This document shows positions 7,400-16,004 of a stretch of 64,000 bases of DNA, in pieces. The position numbers were made by a program, and so were the translations under genes. Every line of letters starts with the position of its first letter. Positions within the stretch are counted from its first letter, which is position 1. The stretch spans positions 682,001 through 746,000 of the forward strand of contig CAXBLY010000001.1 in NCBI GenBank assembly GCA_963976865.1. Reading direction: 5' to 3'. Below the pieces are notes generated by a model. It was given only the letters and a program-made list of their open reading frames with translations. It was not told the origin of the DNA and did not search any database. This DNA comes from UBA1858 sp963976865. Lineage in GTDB: Bacteria; Pseudomonadota; Gammaproteobacteria; UBA4575.

Positions 7400-7418
7400 A
7401 GTTGTAGTCAGGTTTTAA

Positions 7419-7447
7419 ACGACAGTTTTCGACTCATAGCCGTCATA
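7419..7447 (+). repeat. Palindromic repeat copy 11
   Basis: ACGACAGTTTTCGACTC followed by ATAGCCGTCATA. A diverged copy in inverted orientation to copy 10, 19 bp away, so the two form another back-to-back doublet between convergent genes. Confidence 0.65.
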
Positions 7448-7487
7448 GAAGAATCAGTATTACGCCTTTTTGTTTAGTAGCAGCGAT

Positions 7488-9254
7488 TTAATTTCGTCTT
7501 TTTGATTTTTTCGGATTATCCGAGTTCACGAGGAAAACATTATCCTGTATTTCTCTGCCAATACGTGTGTTGCGACGAATCACTTGTGCAAGAGACGTAC
7601 GCTCAATTGAACGTATTTCACGAGATGACATGCTGTTTTCATACCAGAAGCGGTCACCATCACGCAGTCGTTCAAATTGATCTTTCAAAATAGCAAGGAA
7701 CACCTCGCCTACTAGCGCGTCTTTTACTTTATCTTCTGCCAGCCCACCTATCCAAAGATCAACATCATTAACAGTAGAATAAGCCTCGGCTAGTTTGGCC
7801 TGGGTATCCGGGTCTGAAGAAATCTCTGAAAAACTGGCAGCAGGCGGTAAGCCTAATGCGATGCGTGTATCATTATAGCTAGCTAAACCATGGTCACGTC
7901 CACGTTGAATATTAAGTGAAGCTAAATCAAAGCCCCCGTTACCAGGTAAGCCAAATAAAAAGTTTCGAACATCATCAATAATAAGTACATCAAGATCCTG
8001 GCAGGCCTGTTTTGCCAACCCTCTTAATATAGGTTCAATGCCACCTTCATCGATAATGCTGCCGGGCGAGAAAAATGCGTCTCGTAACGAGAGATTTCCA
8101 AATGCAATTTCATTGCCTCTTCTATCTAGTCGCAGTAATTGTGGAGAAAGCAGGCTATGCCCTAATCGGTAAGCGGCAGTCGAGAATTCATTGCGAATGC
8201 TTGCATCCACATCAGGGTTATAACCGCTGTATTCACTTAATGCATTTGGCCCCAGAAGTACTGGAATAAATTCTTGATAGGTAATAACCTGCATAAGTGC
8301 GGCTACTGTATTGCGTGCACGTTGATAAATTTCATCACCACTTAAGCTGGATTGACGTCTAGCGATCCTCGTTGCCAGCCGGTTATGTTCACGTACAAAT
8401 AAGGTATGCATGGTTGTGAGTCCAACTTGCTCATTGGCCCTGACATCGCCGGCTATAAATAAAGTGTCGCTCGGACCACCAGCATTACTTAAACCTGCGG
8501 TATTAAAAGGTAGCAGATTGCCCTCACTGGTTTTTAATTTTCCAGTACCATCTAATGTTCTTAATGCTAAGGCACGTTCGTCATCCGATCCGTATACATT
8601 GGATGCATCAATCCAGCCGGTGATTTCATTGATTTGTTGCCGTGGATTATCTACATCGATTCCTGTCAATTCATCAAAGATGGACCGGTTGAATGGTAAA
8701 ACGACATCAGCGTTATTATTAGGATCAAAATATTCGTCACCAGCAGGAATGGCAATATTAGCTGGTTCCGGTATTGGTACGCCTTCTGTTAAATCAATAT
8801 CATGATCTAGAAACTGGCCCCACTGCCATAGAAAGTCACTGGCGGCATTTGGCGTTTGTGTTGAAACTGCTTGAGCTAATACCGTATTACTAACAACGCG
8901 TGGGTTAGGTCGTGTTGCACCCGCCAACGCTGATATGCCGTCACTATAAGCATTCGGTGCAATGCGAACCAGTTGTGTATGGGGTGTATTCATATCTGGA
9001 GAGGAAATATTATTATTTGCTCCATCAATTGATCGAATAAACACGTTGGTGGTGTTTTGTTTGTTGCGGCGATTATGATCACGTTCGATTCGTCGTACTG
9101 GGGAAGCATTCCGGTCAAGTACGGTTTGATCGGCTTCTTTTAATAATTCGCTGCCAGAAAGCCTGTGTCGTTGCGCTCCAATAACAATTGTCGATACAAG
9201 TACAGTAGATGCGACTATAACAATAAAAATATTTTTATTTTTCATGGCAGACAC
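7488..9254 (-). CDS. Animal-type haem peroxidase family protein
   Basis: 588 aa, related to the myeloperoxidase/peroxidasin superfamily, which uses H2O2 to oxidise halides or organic substrates. An N-terminal signal or anchor (IFIVIVASTVLVSTIVIG) puts it outside the cytoplasm. Catalytic features are visible: distal His151 with Ca-ligand Asp152 in WGQFLDHDID, catalytic Arg272 and Glu275 in GDVRANEQVG, proximal His366 in AAYRLGHSLL, and the family segment NIQRGRDHGLASYND. Start is GTG 9254, chosen because GGAGA lies 6 nt upstream; ATG 9245 is too far from it. Monocistronic, convergent to the PEP-CTERM gene. Physiological substrate unknown. Confidence 0.9.
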   Translation of the reverse strand: MSAMKNKNIFIVIVASTVLVSTIVIGAQRHRLSGSELLKEADQTVLDRNASPVRRIERDHNRRNKQNTTNVFIRSIDGANNNISSPDMNTPHTQLVRIAPNAYSDGISALAGATRPNPRVVSNTVLAQAVSTQTPNAASDFLWQWGQFLDHDIDLTEGVPIPEPANIAIPAGDEYFDPNNNADVVLPFNRSIFDELTGIDVDNPRQQINEITGWIDASNVYGSDDERALALRTLDGTGKLKTSEGNLLPFNTAGLSNAGGPSDTLFIAGDVRANEQVGLTTMHTLFVREHNRLATRIARRQSSLSGDEIYQRARNTVAALMQVITYQEFIPVLLGPNALSEYSGYNPDVDASIRNEFSTAAYRLGHSLLSPQLLRLDRRGNEIAFGNLSLRDAFFSPGSIIDEGGIEPILRGLAKQACQDLDVLIIDDVRNFLFGLPGNGGFDLASLNIQRGRDHGLASYNDTRIALGLPPAASFSEISSDPDTQAKLAEAYSTVNDVDLWIGGLAEDKVKDALVGEVFLAILKDQFERLRDGDRFWYENSMSSREIRSIERTSLAQVIRRNTRIGREIQDNVFLVNSDNPKKSKRRN

Positions 9255-9735
9255 TTAAATTCTCCAAATGAGCTTGTGTTATTTCATATCCAGCTCCTTT
9301 TAATATGAGTTACTTGAATACTGTGGTGATTCAGGGTCAGCGGTAGTTTTAGCCTGATGAATGGTATGGAGATACAGCTAATCAATTGAATTGATTAGAA
9401 TTTATCTTTTGTGAACTTCATAACGATTAAATCAAACTGTATGACCGCTATTGGGCCGAAAGTGTGCATTGAATAATTTCATAGGTCGGATTCATACCTG
9501 GTTTATCGATACTCGATAAAAGCTCAGGAATAAAATTATTTCGACTCTGTTCCTGGAAGAAATTGTGTAAGTTAAAAAAACAGCATGGAAAGAATACTTT
9601 TAAATTACATTAAAACTGGAATTATTGTTAATGGGTTCTGTAGAGTTAAATTTAATAAAAGATATAGCGATGAATTTTTACTTTTAGAAATAATGTGGAT
9701 AACATTTATGTAATAGATACCAGGGGAGAAAGGTC
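9255..9735. other. Intergenic stretch upstream of the peroxidase
   Basis: About 480 bp, AT-rich. It contains repeat copy 12 at 9440-9470 and the promoters for the divergent flanking genes. A 42-codon frame at 9585-9713 has no ribosome site and is not called. Confidence 0.5.
9440..9470 (-). repeat. Palindromic repeat copy 12
   Basis: TATGACCGCTATTGGGCC followed by GAAAGTGTGCATT, minus orientation. The last full copy recognised in the window; a half-copy AAGCAGTCATT appears at 9980-9990. Confidence 0.75.
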
Positions 9736-9954
9736 ATGAATCTAGCAGCAGCAACAATCATCAGTTGGCATCTATTTGTTCAATCGTATAGCGACTTCAA
9801 TCCTTTGACGTATGGGATAATGAGTATATCTGGTATACGTGACCATGATATCTGTATGGAGCTTGGCATGGAGTGGCAGAAGAACTGGACTAACGATGAA
9901 ATGACGGCAACATTTGAATGCAAGCCAGAATATAGAGATGCCAAAGGCGCATAA
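9736..9954 (+). CDS. Small protein of unknown function
   Basis: 72 aa, not recognised. A strong ribosome site (GGGGAGAAAGG) lies immediately upstream of ATG 9736, the main reason to call it real. The N terminus is mildly hydrophobic; the C-terminal half is charged with a lone Cys (MEWQKNWTNDEMTATFECKP). Isolated between the accessory stretch and the SDR gene. Confidence 0.55.
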   Translation: MNLAAATIISWHLFVQSYSDFNPLTYGIMSISGIRDHDICMELGMEWQKNWTNDEMTATFECKPEYRDAKGA

Positions 9955-10105
9955 AAATAATATTGGATAAATTTGCAGTAAGCAGTCATTCAGTGTTGGT
10001 CAAGTGACTAAGTAGAAGGCGTCAGCTTGTGTCAGGCTATTTATCGTGAATATAAGTCAGGTATGATAGCGGCTCATATTAAAATATCTCAAACCGTGTT
10101 TAATA

Positions 10106-10801
10106 ATGAGTGTAAATACAAATAATCGACTTGCAGTAATTGCGGGTGCAGGTCAGGGGTTAGGGAAAAGTATCGCAATCATGTTGGCAAAGGCGGGTTA
10201 TCACGTTATTGGGCTGAACCGTTCAGAAGTTTCATGTGAAGACAGTAATGTCACTATGATGCAGCTGGATGTCGCATCGGGTCATGATGTAGCGAATACC
10301 CTCTCAAGTATTATTGAACAATTTGGTGCGCCGGAAGTGTTAATCCATAACCCGGCAGAATTACTGATAAAGCCATTTCAGCAAACCTCGCCCGAGGACT
10401 TTGAACTTGCCTGGAAGTCGATGGTACTAAGCGCAGTAAATATATTTCATACAGTATTACCGGCAATGGTTGATCAGGGGAAAGGAACAATTCTGGTATC
10501 CGGCGCTACGGCCAGTTTGCGTGCTGGTGCGAATTTCTCTGCATTTGCATCCGCCAAGTTTGCGCTGCGTGGGCTGACTCAATCTGTGGCACGTGAATAT
10601 CAAAAGCAGGGCATTCATATAGCGCATGTTGTACTGGATGGCATACTTGATACGCCAAATAGCCGTACCCTGCACTCGCTTGATCCGGATGACATGATGT
10701 CTACTCATGACGTCGCAGAAGCATATCTTCAACTCATCCAGCAGAAACCGTCTGCATGGTCACATGAGATTGACCTGAGGCCCAAAAACGAAATATTTTA
10801 A
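10106..10801 (+). CDS. SDR-family oxidoreductase lacking the catalytic tyrosine
   Basis: 231-aa Rossmann-fold protein. The nucleotide-binding loop is GAGQGLG (14-20). At the active site Ser132 is present, but the YxxxK motif reads F147-A-S-A-K151 within FSAFASAKFALRGLTQ, so the proton-donating Tyr is replaced by Phe. I recall a subgroup of SDRs with this same GATASLR...FAxAKFALR signature, so the change is probably natural, not a sequencing error. Reaction unknown; redox activity may be altered. The stop overlaps the next start (TAATG), so it is translationally coupled to the amine oxidase. Confidence 0.85.
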   Translation: MSVNTNNRLAVIAGAGQGLGKSIAIMLAKAGYHVIGLNRSEVSCEDSNVTMMQLDVASGHDVANTLSSIIEQFGAPEVLIHNPAELLIKPFQQTSPEDFELAWKSMVLSAVNIFHTVLPAMVDQGKGTILVSGATASLRAGANFSAFASAKFALRGLTQSVAREYQKQGIHIAHVVLDGILDTPNSRTLHSLDPDDMMSTHDVAEAYLQLIQQKPSAWSHEIDLRPKNEIF

Positions 10802-11901
10802 TGCAGACAGAGGTATTGATTATTGGTGGAGGGCTAAGTGGTCTGCACACAGCCTATGAATGTCACAAACGTGGCATCAAGTATTTATTGCTTGAGGCAA
10901 GAGACCGTCTTGGCGGAAGAGTGCTTTCCCTGAATAAGGATGAACAGTCATATGACTCAAGGCAGGCCGGTGTTGACCTGGGGCCGAGCTGGTTCTGGCC
11001 GCAACAGCAACGAATAAATTCTTTGATATCTGAGCTGGATCTGAAAAATGATGTGTTTTTTCAGAACTGCAATGGTGATGCATTGTATGAAGATAATCAG
11101 GGGAACATTCAGCGTGGGATTGATGGAATATCCATGGCGGGTGCGTATCGGTTAAGAGGCGGAATACGTCAGTTAACGAATGCGTTAAGCAGTCAGCTAT
11201 CACGTGAAACGCTTTTTACAAATGCAGTGGTGAAGAGTGTTAATTATGCCGATGGTGAAATAACAACAATGTATGAAACGAATAACAGTATTAAACACAT
11301 ATTAAGCAAGCAGGTCGTAATGGCATTGCCTCCGAGAGTCGCATTGCAACAAATTAATTTTGAGCCTGCTTTTACTGAAAGCCGCACACATGAGCTTAAC
11401 CAAATAGCAACGTGGATGGCAGGACATGCGAAAGTAGTGTGTATTTACAAACTGCGGTTCTGGCAAGACAACGGTTATTCAGGTGATGTAATTAGTCACC
11501 GCGGGCCTTTGCAGGAAATACATGATGCGTCTTCAGAGGATGGCGGACTGAATGCATTATTCGGTTTCGTCGGTGTGCCGCCTGTTCATAGAAAACACAG
11601 GCAAGATGAGTTAAAGAAAATGGCAGTGGCTCAATTAGCCAGGATATTTGGCGATCAAGCATTAGAGCCTCTTGCAGTGTATTTTCAGGACTGGTCGACT
11701 GAACCGTGTACATCCACACAGTTAGATCAGGAGATTCAACGATTCCATCCGGCGAATAACATCGGCAGCGTGACAGAGCAATCCTGGGACAATCGTTTGA
11801 TATGGTCAGGCACAGAAGCAGCCAACTATAGCTTACAGAATAACGGTTTACTTGAAGGTGCGCTGGAAGCAAGCATGAATGCTGTGTCAATGCTGAAATG
11901 A
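10801..11901 (+). CDS. Flavin-containing amine oxidase-like oxidoreductase
   Basis: 366 aa. N-terminal FAD-binding dinucleotide fold IIGGGLSGL with the ribose-binding acid in LLLEARDRLGGR. A C-terminal FAD contact IWSGTEAANYSLQNNGLLEG is typical of monoamine/polyamine oxidases and related desaturases. No signal peptide and no obvious Cys for covalent flavin. Likely oxidises an amine or similar substrate with FAD, soluble or peripherally bound. ATG overlaps the SDR stop by 1 bp, so the two probably act in one pathway. EEP gene follows 10 bp later. Confidence 0.85.
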   Translation: MQTEVLIIGGGLSGLHTAYECHKRGIKYLLLEARDRLGGRVLSLNKDEQSYDSRQAGVDLGPSWFWPQQQRINSLISELDLKNDVFFQNCNGDALYEDNQGNIQRGIDGISMAGAYRLRGGIRQLTNALSSQLSRETLFTNAVVKSVNYADGEITTMYETNNSIKHILSKQVVMALPPRVALQQINFEPAFTESRTHELNQIATWMAGHAKVVCIYKLRFWQDNGYSGDVISHRGPLQEIHDASSEDGGLNALFGFVGVPPVHRKHRQDELKKMAVAQLARIFGDQALEPLAVYFQDWSTEPCTSTQLDQEIQRFHPANNIGSVTEQSWDNRLIWSGTEAANYSLQNNGLLEGALEASMNAVSMLK

Positions 11902-11911
11902 CTAAATAGAT

Positions 11912-12781
11912 ATGAAAGATTTCTGTGTTTGGGTGCAGGATACATTAAGTAATTTCAGGGCACATATAGCGATATTCTCACTACTGCTTGTATTGCTATG
12001 TGTAATATTTTTCTCAAACATGATAATCATCGCACTATGTATGATAGTGCTTCTGTATGCGTTGATACCAATTTCATCCTGGCAGAATCAGACAAAAAAT
12101 TCTGCTCGCACAGGTCAGCAATCATTTGTCGTATCCAGTTTTAATATTCAGTGGAATGGAGAAAACCATGAAAACTCGCTTCGTTACATAAAAGAAAGTA
12201 AGGCCGATATACTTGTGTTACAGGAGGTAACTGAGGCGCTGAGAAGTGAAATAAATGAATATCGATCAACATTTCCTCATCAGCTGGGAAGTGGGCATAG
12301 CCATGTAATGGTATTGTCAAAGCATGAATTGGAATTTGTGAGTTACCTGCCATGGCCAGGCAAGTTTCAAAATCGTGCAATGCATGTAAAGTGCAATATA
12401 AATGGAAGATGTATAAATATTATAGGAATCCATTTACAAGTGACTCGTACATGGAATGAAATAGGCATAAGAGATCAGCAGATTGCTACACTGATTGCAA
12501 GCGTTTCAAAGTTGACTGATCCTGTGGCAGTAGTTGGAGATTTTAACGCCAGCGTTGGATCAAGTGTGTTAAGAAGAATTCAACACAAAACAGGCTTACA
12601 AAGTAATACAAGTTTATGCAAATACCTGGGAACGTGGCCTGCGAATTCAGGATTACTGGCGATACAGTTAGATCACTGTCTGGTAAAAGCACCGTTAGCC
12701 GTGACCGATATGGCATTGGGTCCAAGACTGGACTCTGACCACAAACCAGTTACCGCAGATATTTCCTGGATAAATAGTTAG
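11912..12781 (+). CDS. Membrane-anchored endonuclease/exonuclease/phosphatase-family protein
   Basis: 289 aa. Two hydrophobic segments at about residues 18-60, then an EEP catalytic domain with SSFNIQWNG, the metal-binding Glu in ILVLQEVTE, VGDFNAS, LDHCLV and the terminal SDHKPV. These are the residues of DNase I-like phosphodiesterases, which cleave nucleic acids, sphingomyelin or phosphoinositides. With membrane anchoring a lipid or periplasmic phosphodiester is as plausible as DNA. Third gene of the SDR-amine oxidase run. Its end overlaps the convergent neighbour by 4 bp. Confidence 0.85.
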   Translation: MKDFCVWVQDTLSNFRAHIAIFSLLLVLLCVIFFSNMIIIALCMIVLLYALIPISSWQNQTKNSARTGQQSFVVSSFNIQWNGENHENSLRYIKESKADILVLQEVTEALRSEINEYRSTFPHQLGSGHSHVMVLSKHELEFVSYLPWPGKFQNRAMHVKCNINGRCINIIGIHLQVTRTWNEIGIRDQQIATLIASVSKLTDPVAVVGDFNASVGSSVLRRIQHKTGLQSNTSLCKYLGTWPANSGLLAIQLDHCLVKAPLAVTDMALGPRLDSDHKPVTADISWINS

Positions 12782-14229
12782 GAAGCCATTGCGAACCTGG
12801 CATGCCCTCGAATGGCATTAAGAAAAACAGGATTCATTTTATCCTGTCTTTGCAGATCAACAATGCCGTAGGTTTCTAAAAACATGCCAAAGAGATCTTT
12901 TAACGGGAAAGAAGCAGGTAGCTCGCCTTTCATAAATCCGGTGTCTGAGTAATAGCCAACACCATGATGATGCGTATTTTTAACCTGAGCTAAAGACACA
13001 AGCTTGCCAAAATTATTAATCACTACATCATCACACTGGATTTTAGCAGTTTCCGGAATAAGTCTGGCGACAGGCTTTAACTGTATATATATGTCCTTGC
13101 CTCGATTTTCTGTGTGGAATATTTGCGAACTTTTATTTAGTGTACGTACAGCAACATCTGCAGTTTCAATATAGAAAATTTCGTCAGTATCCAATGTGTG
13201 GACATTCAGTATTTTTTGTTCGGCCTGTCTGGCGAGCTCTTCATTATCAAAACACAATACAAAATCCTCGGTCATCAGGTTATATGTGGATTTGTATGTG
13301 ATACCAAGATTCTTTAATAAATCTTCATGGTCATCTATACGGTAGTAATATGTTTCACGTTCATGTGCATTCTGGTGTAAGCCGGTAGCAATAATAACTC
13401 TTCCATTTTCGACGTTATTGGCAAATTCAAGGGTGGTTTTAAGAGCGTCATCATATAGTTTGAATATGTCCAGTAATGGATCAGCACCTTTGGGCACATG
13501 CCACTCGGGGTTTGTTCTCTCTCCATGGTAGGCGCTGGATGAGAATAAATAGTGATGCTGCAAGTGAGCGCCACCATTTAAAAATACAGTTGAAAAGAGT
13601 GGGTTGTGTTTTGTACATTGAGTAATGTATGTATCCAGTAACAAACGGTCACATATTATCGCACGGTACCACGGTCTACCTTTAACAAAAGATAATGTCT
13701 CACTCAGGTATTTATGTAGATGCTTGAAATTGGCATTAGCCATCGCACCAAGGACAAGGTCTATGTAAGATTGTAAGGATATTTTATTTTTGGCGTAATC
13801 ATTTGTCACCTGGCAGAGAGCATTGAAAATTCTTTGCAGGCTTTTTGAGCCGGAGAATTTTGTTTTTGTCCAGGGGTCCGGCATGAAAAATTTTGAATCC
13901 TTGGTGTTGTTAGCTGCATTAAATGCAGCTAACGCGGCAACAGAGATGCCATTTTTCTCTAATGCCTCATAAATCATTTCATGTTTTGTCTTTACAATAT
14001 CACCAAGTCTGAACACTTTGTGCTCATCATAATTCATGCCTGTGTGAACAGTTGGCCACTGTATCCAGGGGTTTGCCAGGTGGTGCTCTGTTTCAGAAGT
14101 GGTTTCTACATAACCATGCTTTTCAAATAAATACTTGAACGTGGGTAAATGCCCTTGCTGAATATATTCATCAAGATATTCAAAGTTGATTTCATTAATT
14201 TGAATGAAAAATATATGGGGGTGATTCAT
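12778..14229 (-). CDS. Alkaline-phosphatase-fold protein with degenerate metal site
   Basis: 483 aa from ATG 14229 (AGGA 9 nt upstream; the in-frame TTG at 14235 is not needed). Overall similarity is to the alkaline phosphatase/phosphodiesterase superfamily, with nucleophile-like Thr in WIQWPTVHTGMN. The usual first Asp (hydrophobic strand then DG) reads FIQINEINFEYL, and the usual DHG reads IATGLHQNAHERE, so metal binding is altered. No signal peptide. Possibly a cytoplasmic phosphotransfer or phosphatase-like enzyme of glycolipid metabolism, judging from neighbours. It runs opposite to the EEP and UbiA genes. Confidence 0.6.
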   Translation of the reverse strand: MNHPHIFFIQINEINFEYLDEYIQQGHLPTFKYLFEKHGYVETTSETEHHLANPWIQWPTVHTGMNYDEHKVFRLGDIVKTKHEMIYEALEKNGISVAALAAFNAANNTKDSKFFMPDPWTKTKFSGSKSLQRIFNALCQVTNDYAKNKISLQSYIDLVLGAMANANFKHLHKYLSETLSFVKGRPWYRAIICDRLLLDTYITQCTKHNPLFSTVFLNGGAHLQHHYLFSSSAYHGERTNPEWHVPKGADPLLDIFKLYDDALKTTLEFANNVENGRVIIATGLHQNAHERETYYYRIDDHEDLLKNLGITYKSTYNLMTEDFVLCFDNEELARQAEQKILNVHTLDTDEIFYIETADVAVRTLNKSSQIFHTENRGKDIYIQLKPVARLIPETAKIQCDDVVINNFGKLVSLAQVKNTHHHGVGYYSDTGFMKGELPASFPLKDLFGMFLETYGIVDLQRQDKMNPVFLNAIRGHARFAMAS

Positions 14230-14593
14230 GATCAATTTTCCTGATATCTCACTGCTTATTATGTGCAGCTTATAGAGTTAGACAAATATACAGGCAGATT
14301 TTGGTATAAATCTGTCGACATTAATGAGACTTATGTAACGTAATAGACATAGCCTGCGAGACATCAGGTGAAATGAATTTATAAACAGTTGAATCAAGCG
14401 GTCGTAGCTAATTGAGTAGCATGTGTATATAGAATGTCGACTAGATCACACTTTTATTAATAAAGCACGGAATAAGAAGTAGTTGAAATAGATATTTGGG
14501 GTGTTGTTAGCAACTTTATGTCAGTGTGAAAGATATATTTCATCAGGAATTATTCTTATTGAAGCTCAACCAAATATTATTGAAAGGTTTCCC
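14230..14593. other. Intergenic stretch between divergent genes
   Basis: About 360 bp upstream of both the phosphatase-fold gene (minus) and the UbiA gene (plus), so it should hold two promoters. An in-frame upstream extension of the UbiA reading frame to 14501 exists but lacks a start with a ribosome site. No repeat or RNA element recognised. Confidence 0.5.
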
Positions 14594-15577
14594 ATGGATA
14601 CTACAGACACAGCCTATGATGGGGCGGACAGCTGGATGAAACAAAAGTACGCTACCTTAAAGCCATATATAAATATAGCGCGCCCGGATCACTGGTTTAA
14701 AAATGTATTTATGCTGCCAGGTCTGTTGTTAGCGCTAGCATTGGGAGCCACTCTGCCTGACAACTACATGTGGGTGTTTATAGCCGGCATTGTGAGTGTG
14801 TGTTTGATCGCGTCCGCGAATTATACTATCAACGAATGGCTCGATGCCGAATTTGACCGACATCATCCTGTAAAGAAAAACAGGCCTTCAGTATCTGGTG
14901 CGATAAAACCCCAGTTTGTTGTGTTGCAATGGTTGCTACTTTCAGCGGCAGGACTTTATTTGTCGCATTTGATAAAAGTAGAGTTTTTAATAGCCAATGC
15001 TGCATTGCTGGTAATGGGAATATTATATAACGTTAATCCGATACGGACTAAAGATCGTGTATATATAGATGTCCTCTCTGAAGCGATAAATAATCCATTG
15101 AGGTTTTTGCTGGGCTGGTATCTGGTTGTAGCGCCATTAATTCCGCCTTCGAGTGTACTATTGTCCTATTGGATGGGTGGAGCATTTTTAATGGCTGTTA
15201 AACGGTATGCGGAGTACAGGTTTATAGATGATCCGGCAAGAGCAGGCCTGTATCGAAAGTCATTTGTCAGTTACACCGAAGAAAAACTTCTGCTATCTGC
15301 ATTTTTCTATGCGTTAATGTCCGCAGTCTTCCTGGGCGTCTTTTTGGTCAAGTATAAAATCGAATTTTTATTAACGTTGCCACTATTTGCAATTTTATTT
15401 GTCTGGTATTTGTACATAGGTATGCAGACTAATTCTGTTTCACAGGCACCAGAAAAATTATATAAGCAGAAAAAATTTGTCACATTCGTAACGATACTGG
15501 GTGTGGTAGCTGTAGGAGTACTGTTTATGGAGTTGCCATGGCTTAATGTATTGCTAGAGGTTCATCAACCAAACTAA
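14594..15577 (+). CDS. UbiA-family prenyltransferase, similar to decaprenyl-phosphate phosphoribosyltransferase
   Basis: 327-aa integral membrane protein with about eight helices. Segments recall mycobacterial DPPR synthase (Rv3806c): RPDHWFKNVFMLPG, the metal/diphosphate motif NEWLDAEFD (NxxxDxxxD type) followed by RHHPVKKNRP, then MAVKRYAEYR and YRKSFVSYTEEKLL. That enzyme transfers 5-phosphoribose from PRPP to polyprenyl phosphate. ATG 14594 has AAAGG 6 nt upstream. Leads a tight run with GtrA, HAD and GT-C genes, consistent with lipid-linked sugar synthesis. A ubiquinone or haem prenyltransferase is less likely given these neighbours. Confidence 0.8.
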   Translation: MDTTDTAYDGADSWMKQKYATLKPYINIARPDHWFKNVFMLPGLLLALALGATLPDNYMWVFIAGIVSVCLIASANYTINEWLDAEFDRHHPVKKNRPSVSGAIKPQFVVLQWLLLSAAGLYLSHLIKVEFLIANAALLVMGILYNVNPIRTKDRVYIDVLSEAINNPLRFLLGWYLVVAPLIPPSSVLLSYWMGGAFLMAVKRYAEYRFIDDPARAGLYRKSFVSYTEEKLLLSAFFYALMSAVFLGVFLVKYKIEFLLTLPLFAILFVWYLYIGMQTNSVSQAPEKLYKQKKFVTFVTILGVVAVGVLFMELPWLNVLLEVHQPN

Positions 15578-15578
15578 T

Positions 15579-16004
15579 ATGACAAATTTATATCGTTGGT
15601 TGATTAAATTTAATCAATCAAAAATAGGAGAGCTATTTCGCTACGGGATGGCAGGTGGATCTGCGTTCCTGGTATGGATTGGCGTACTGATTGTTCTTGT
15701 TGAATGGTTTGGTGTGAATGAGATAGTCGCATCTGCAGCGGGCTTTATAGCTGCAACACCGATTAACTATGCACTACAAAAACGATATGTATTTAAATCT
15801 GCAGAAAACATAGGGTCAAGATTTTTTGTTTACTGTGTTGTGACAGTGATAGCACTTGGCTTGAATACATTACTGTTTTGGATGATGATTAATTTCACAA
15901 ACATTCATTATACTTTGGCACAGATAATAACGACTGGTGTGATAGTGCTCGTGAATTATTATGTTAACCGAACATATACATTTTCAGCGGGAGCAGCAAC
16001 GTGA
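15579..16004 (+). CDS. GtrA-family membrane protein (putative polyprenyl-linked sugar flippase)
   Basis: 141 aa with four membrane helices and the GtrA signature: FRYGMAGGSAFLVWIG near the start, then NYALQKRYVFKS and a final NYYVNRTYTF. GtrA proteins are proposed to move polyprenyl-phosphate sugars across the inner membrane or to anchor their synthases. The start is 1 bp after the UbiA stop, and it overlaps the HAD gene by 4 bp. Mycobacteria have a GtrA protein (Rv3789) near the DPPR synthase gene, the same association as here. Confidence 0.87.
   Translation: MTNLYRWLIKFNQSKIGELFRYGMAGGSAFLVWIGVLIVLVEWFGVNEIVASAAGFIAATPINYALQKRYVFKSAENIGSRFFVYCVVTVIALGLNTLLFWMMINFTNIHYTLAQIITTGVIVLVNYYVNRTYTFSAGAAT

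Noticed and set aside
9585..9713. 42-codon open frame between peroxidase and the 72-aa gene
   Set aside because: ATG frame present, but no ribosome site, low-complexity AT-rich composition and no recognisable protein features.
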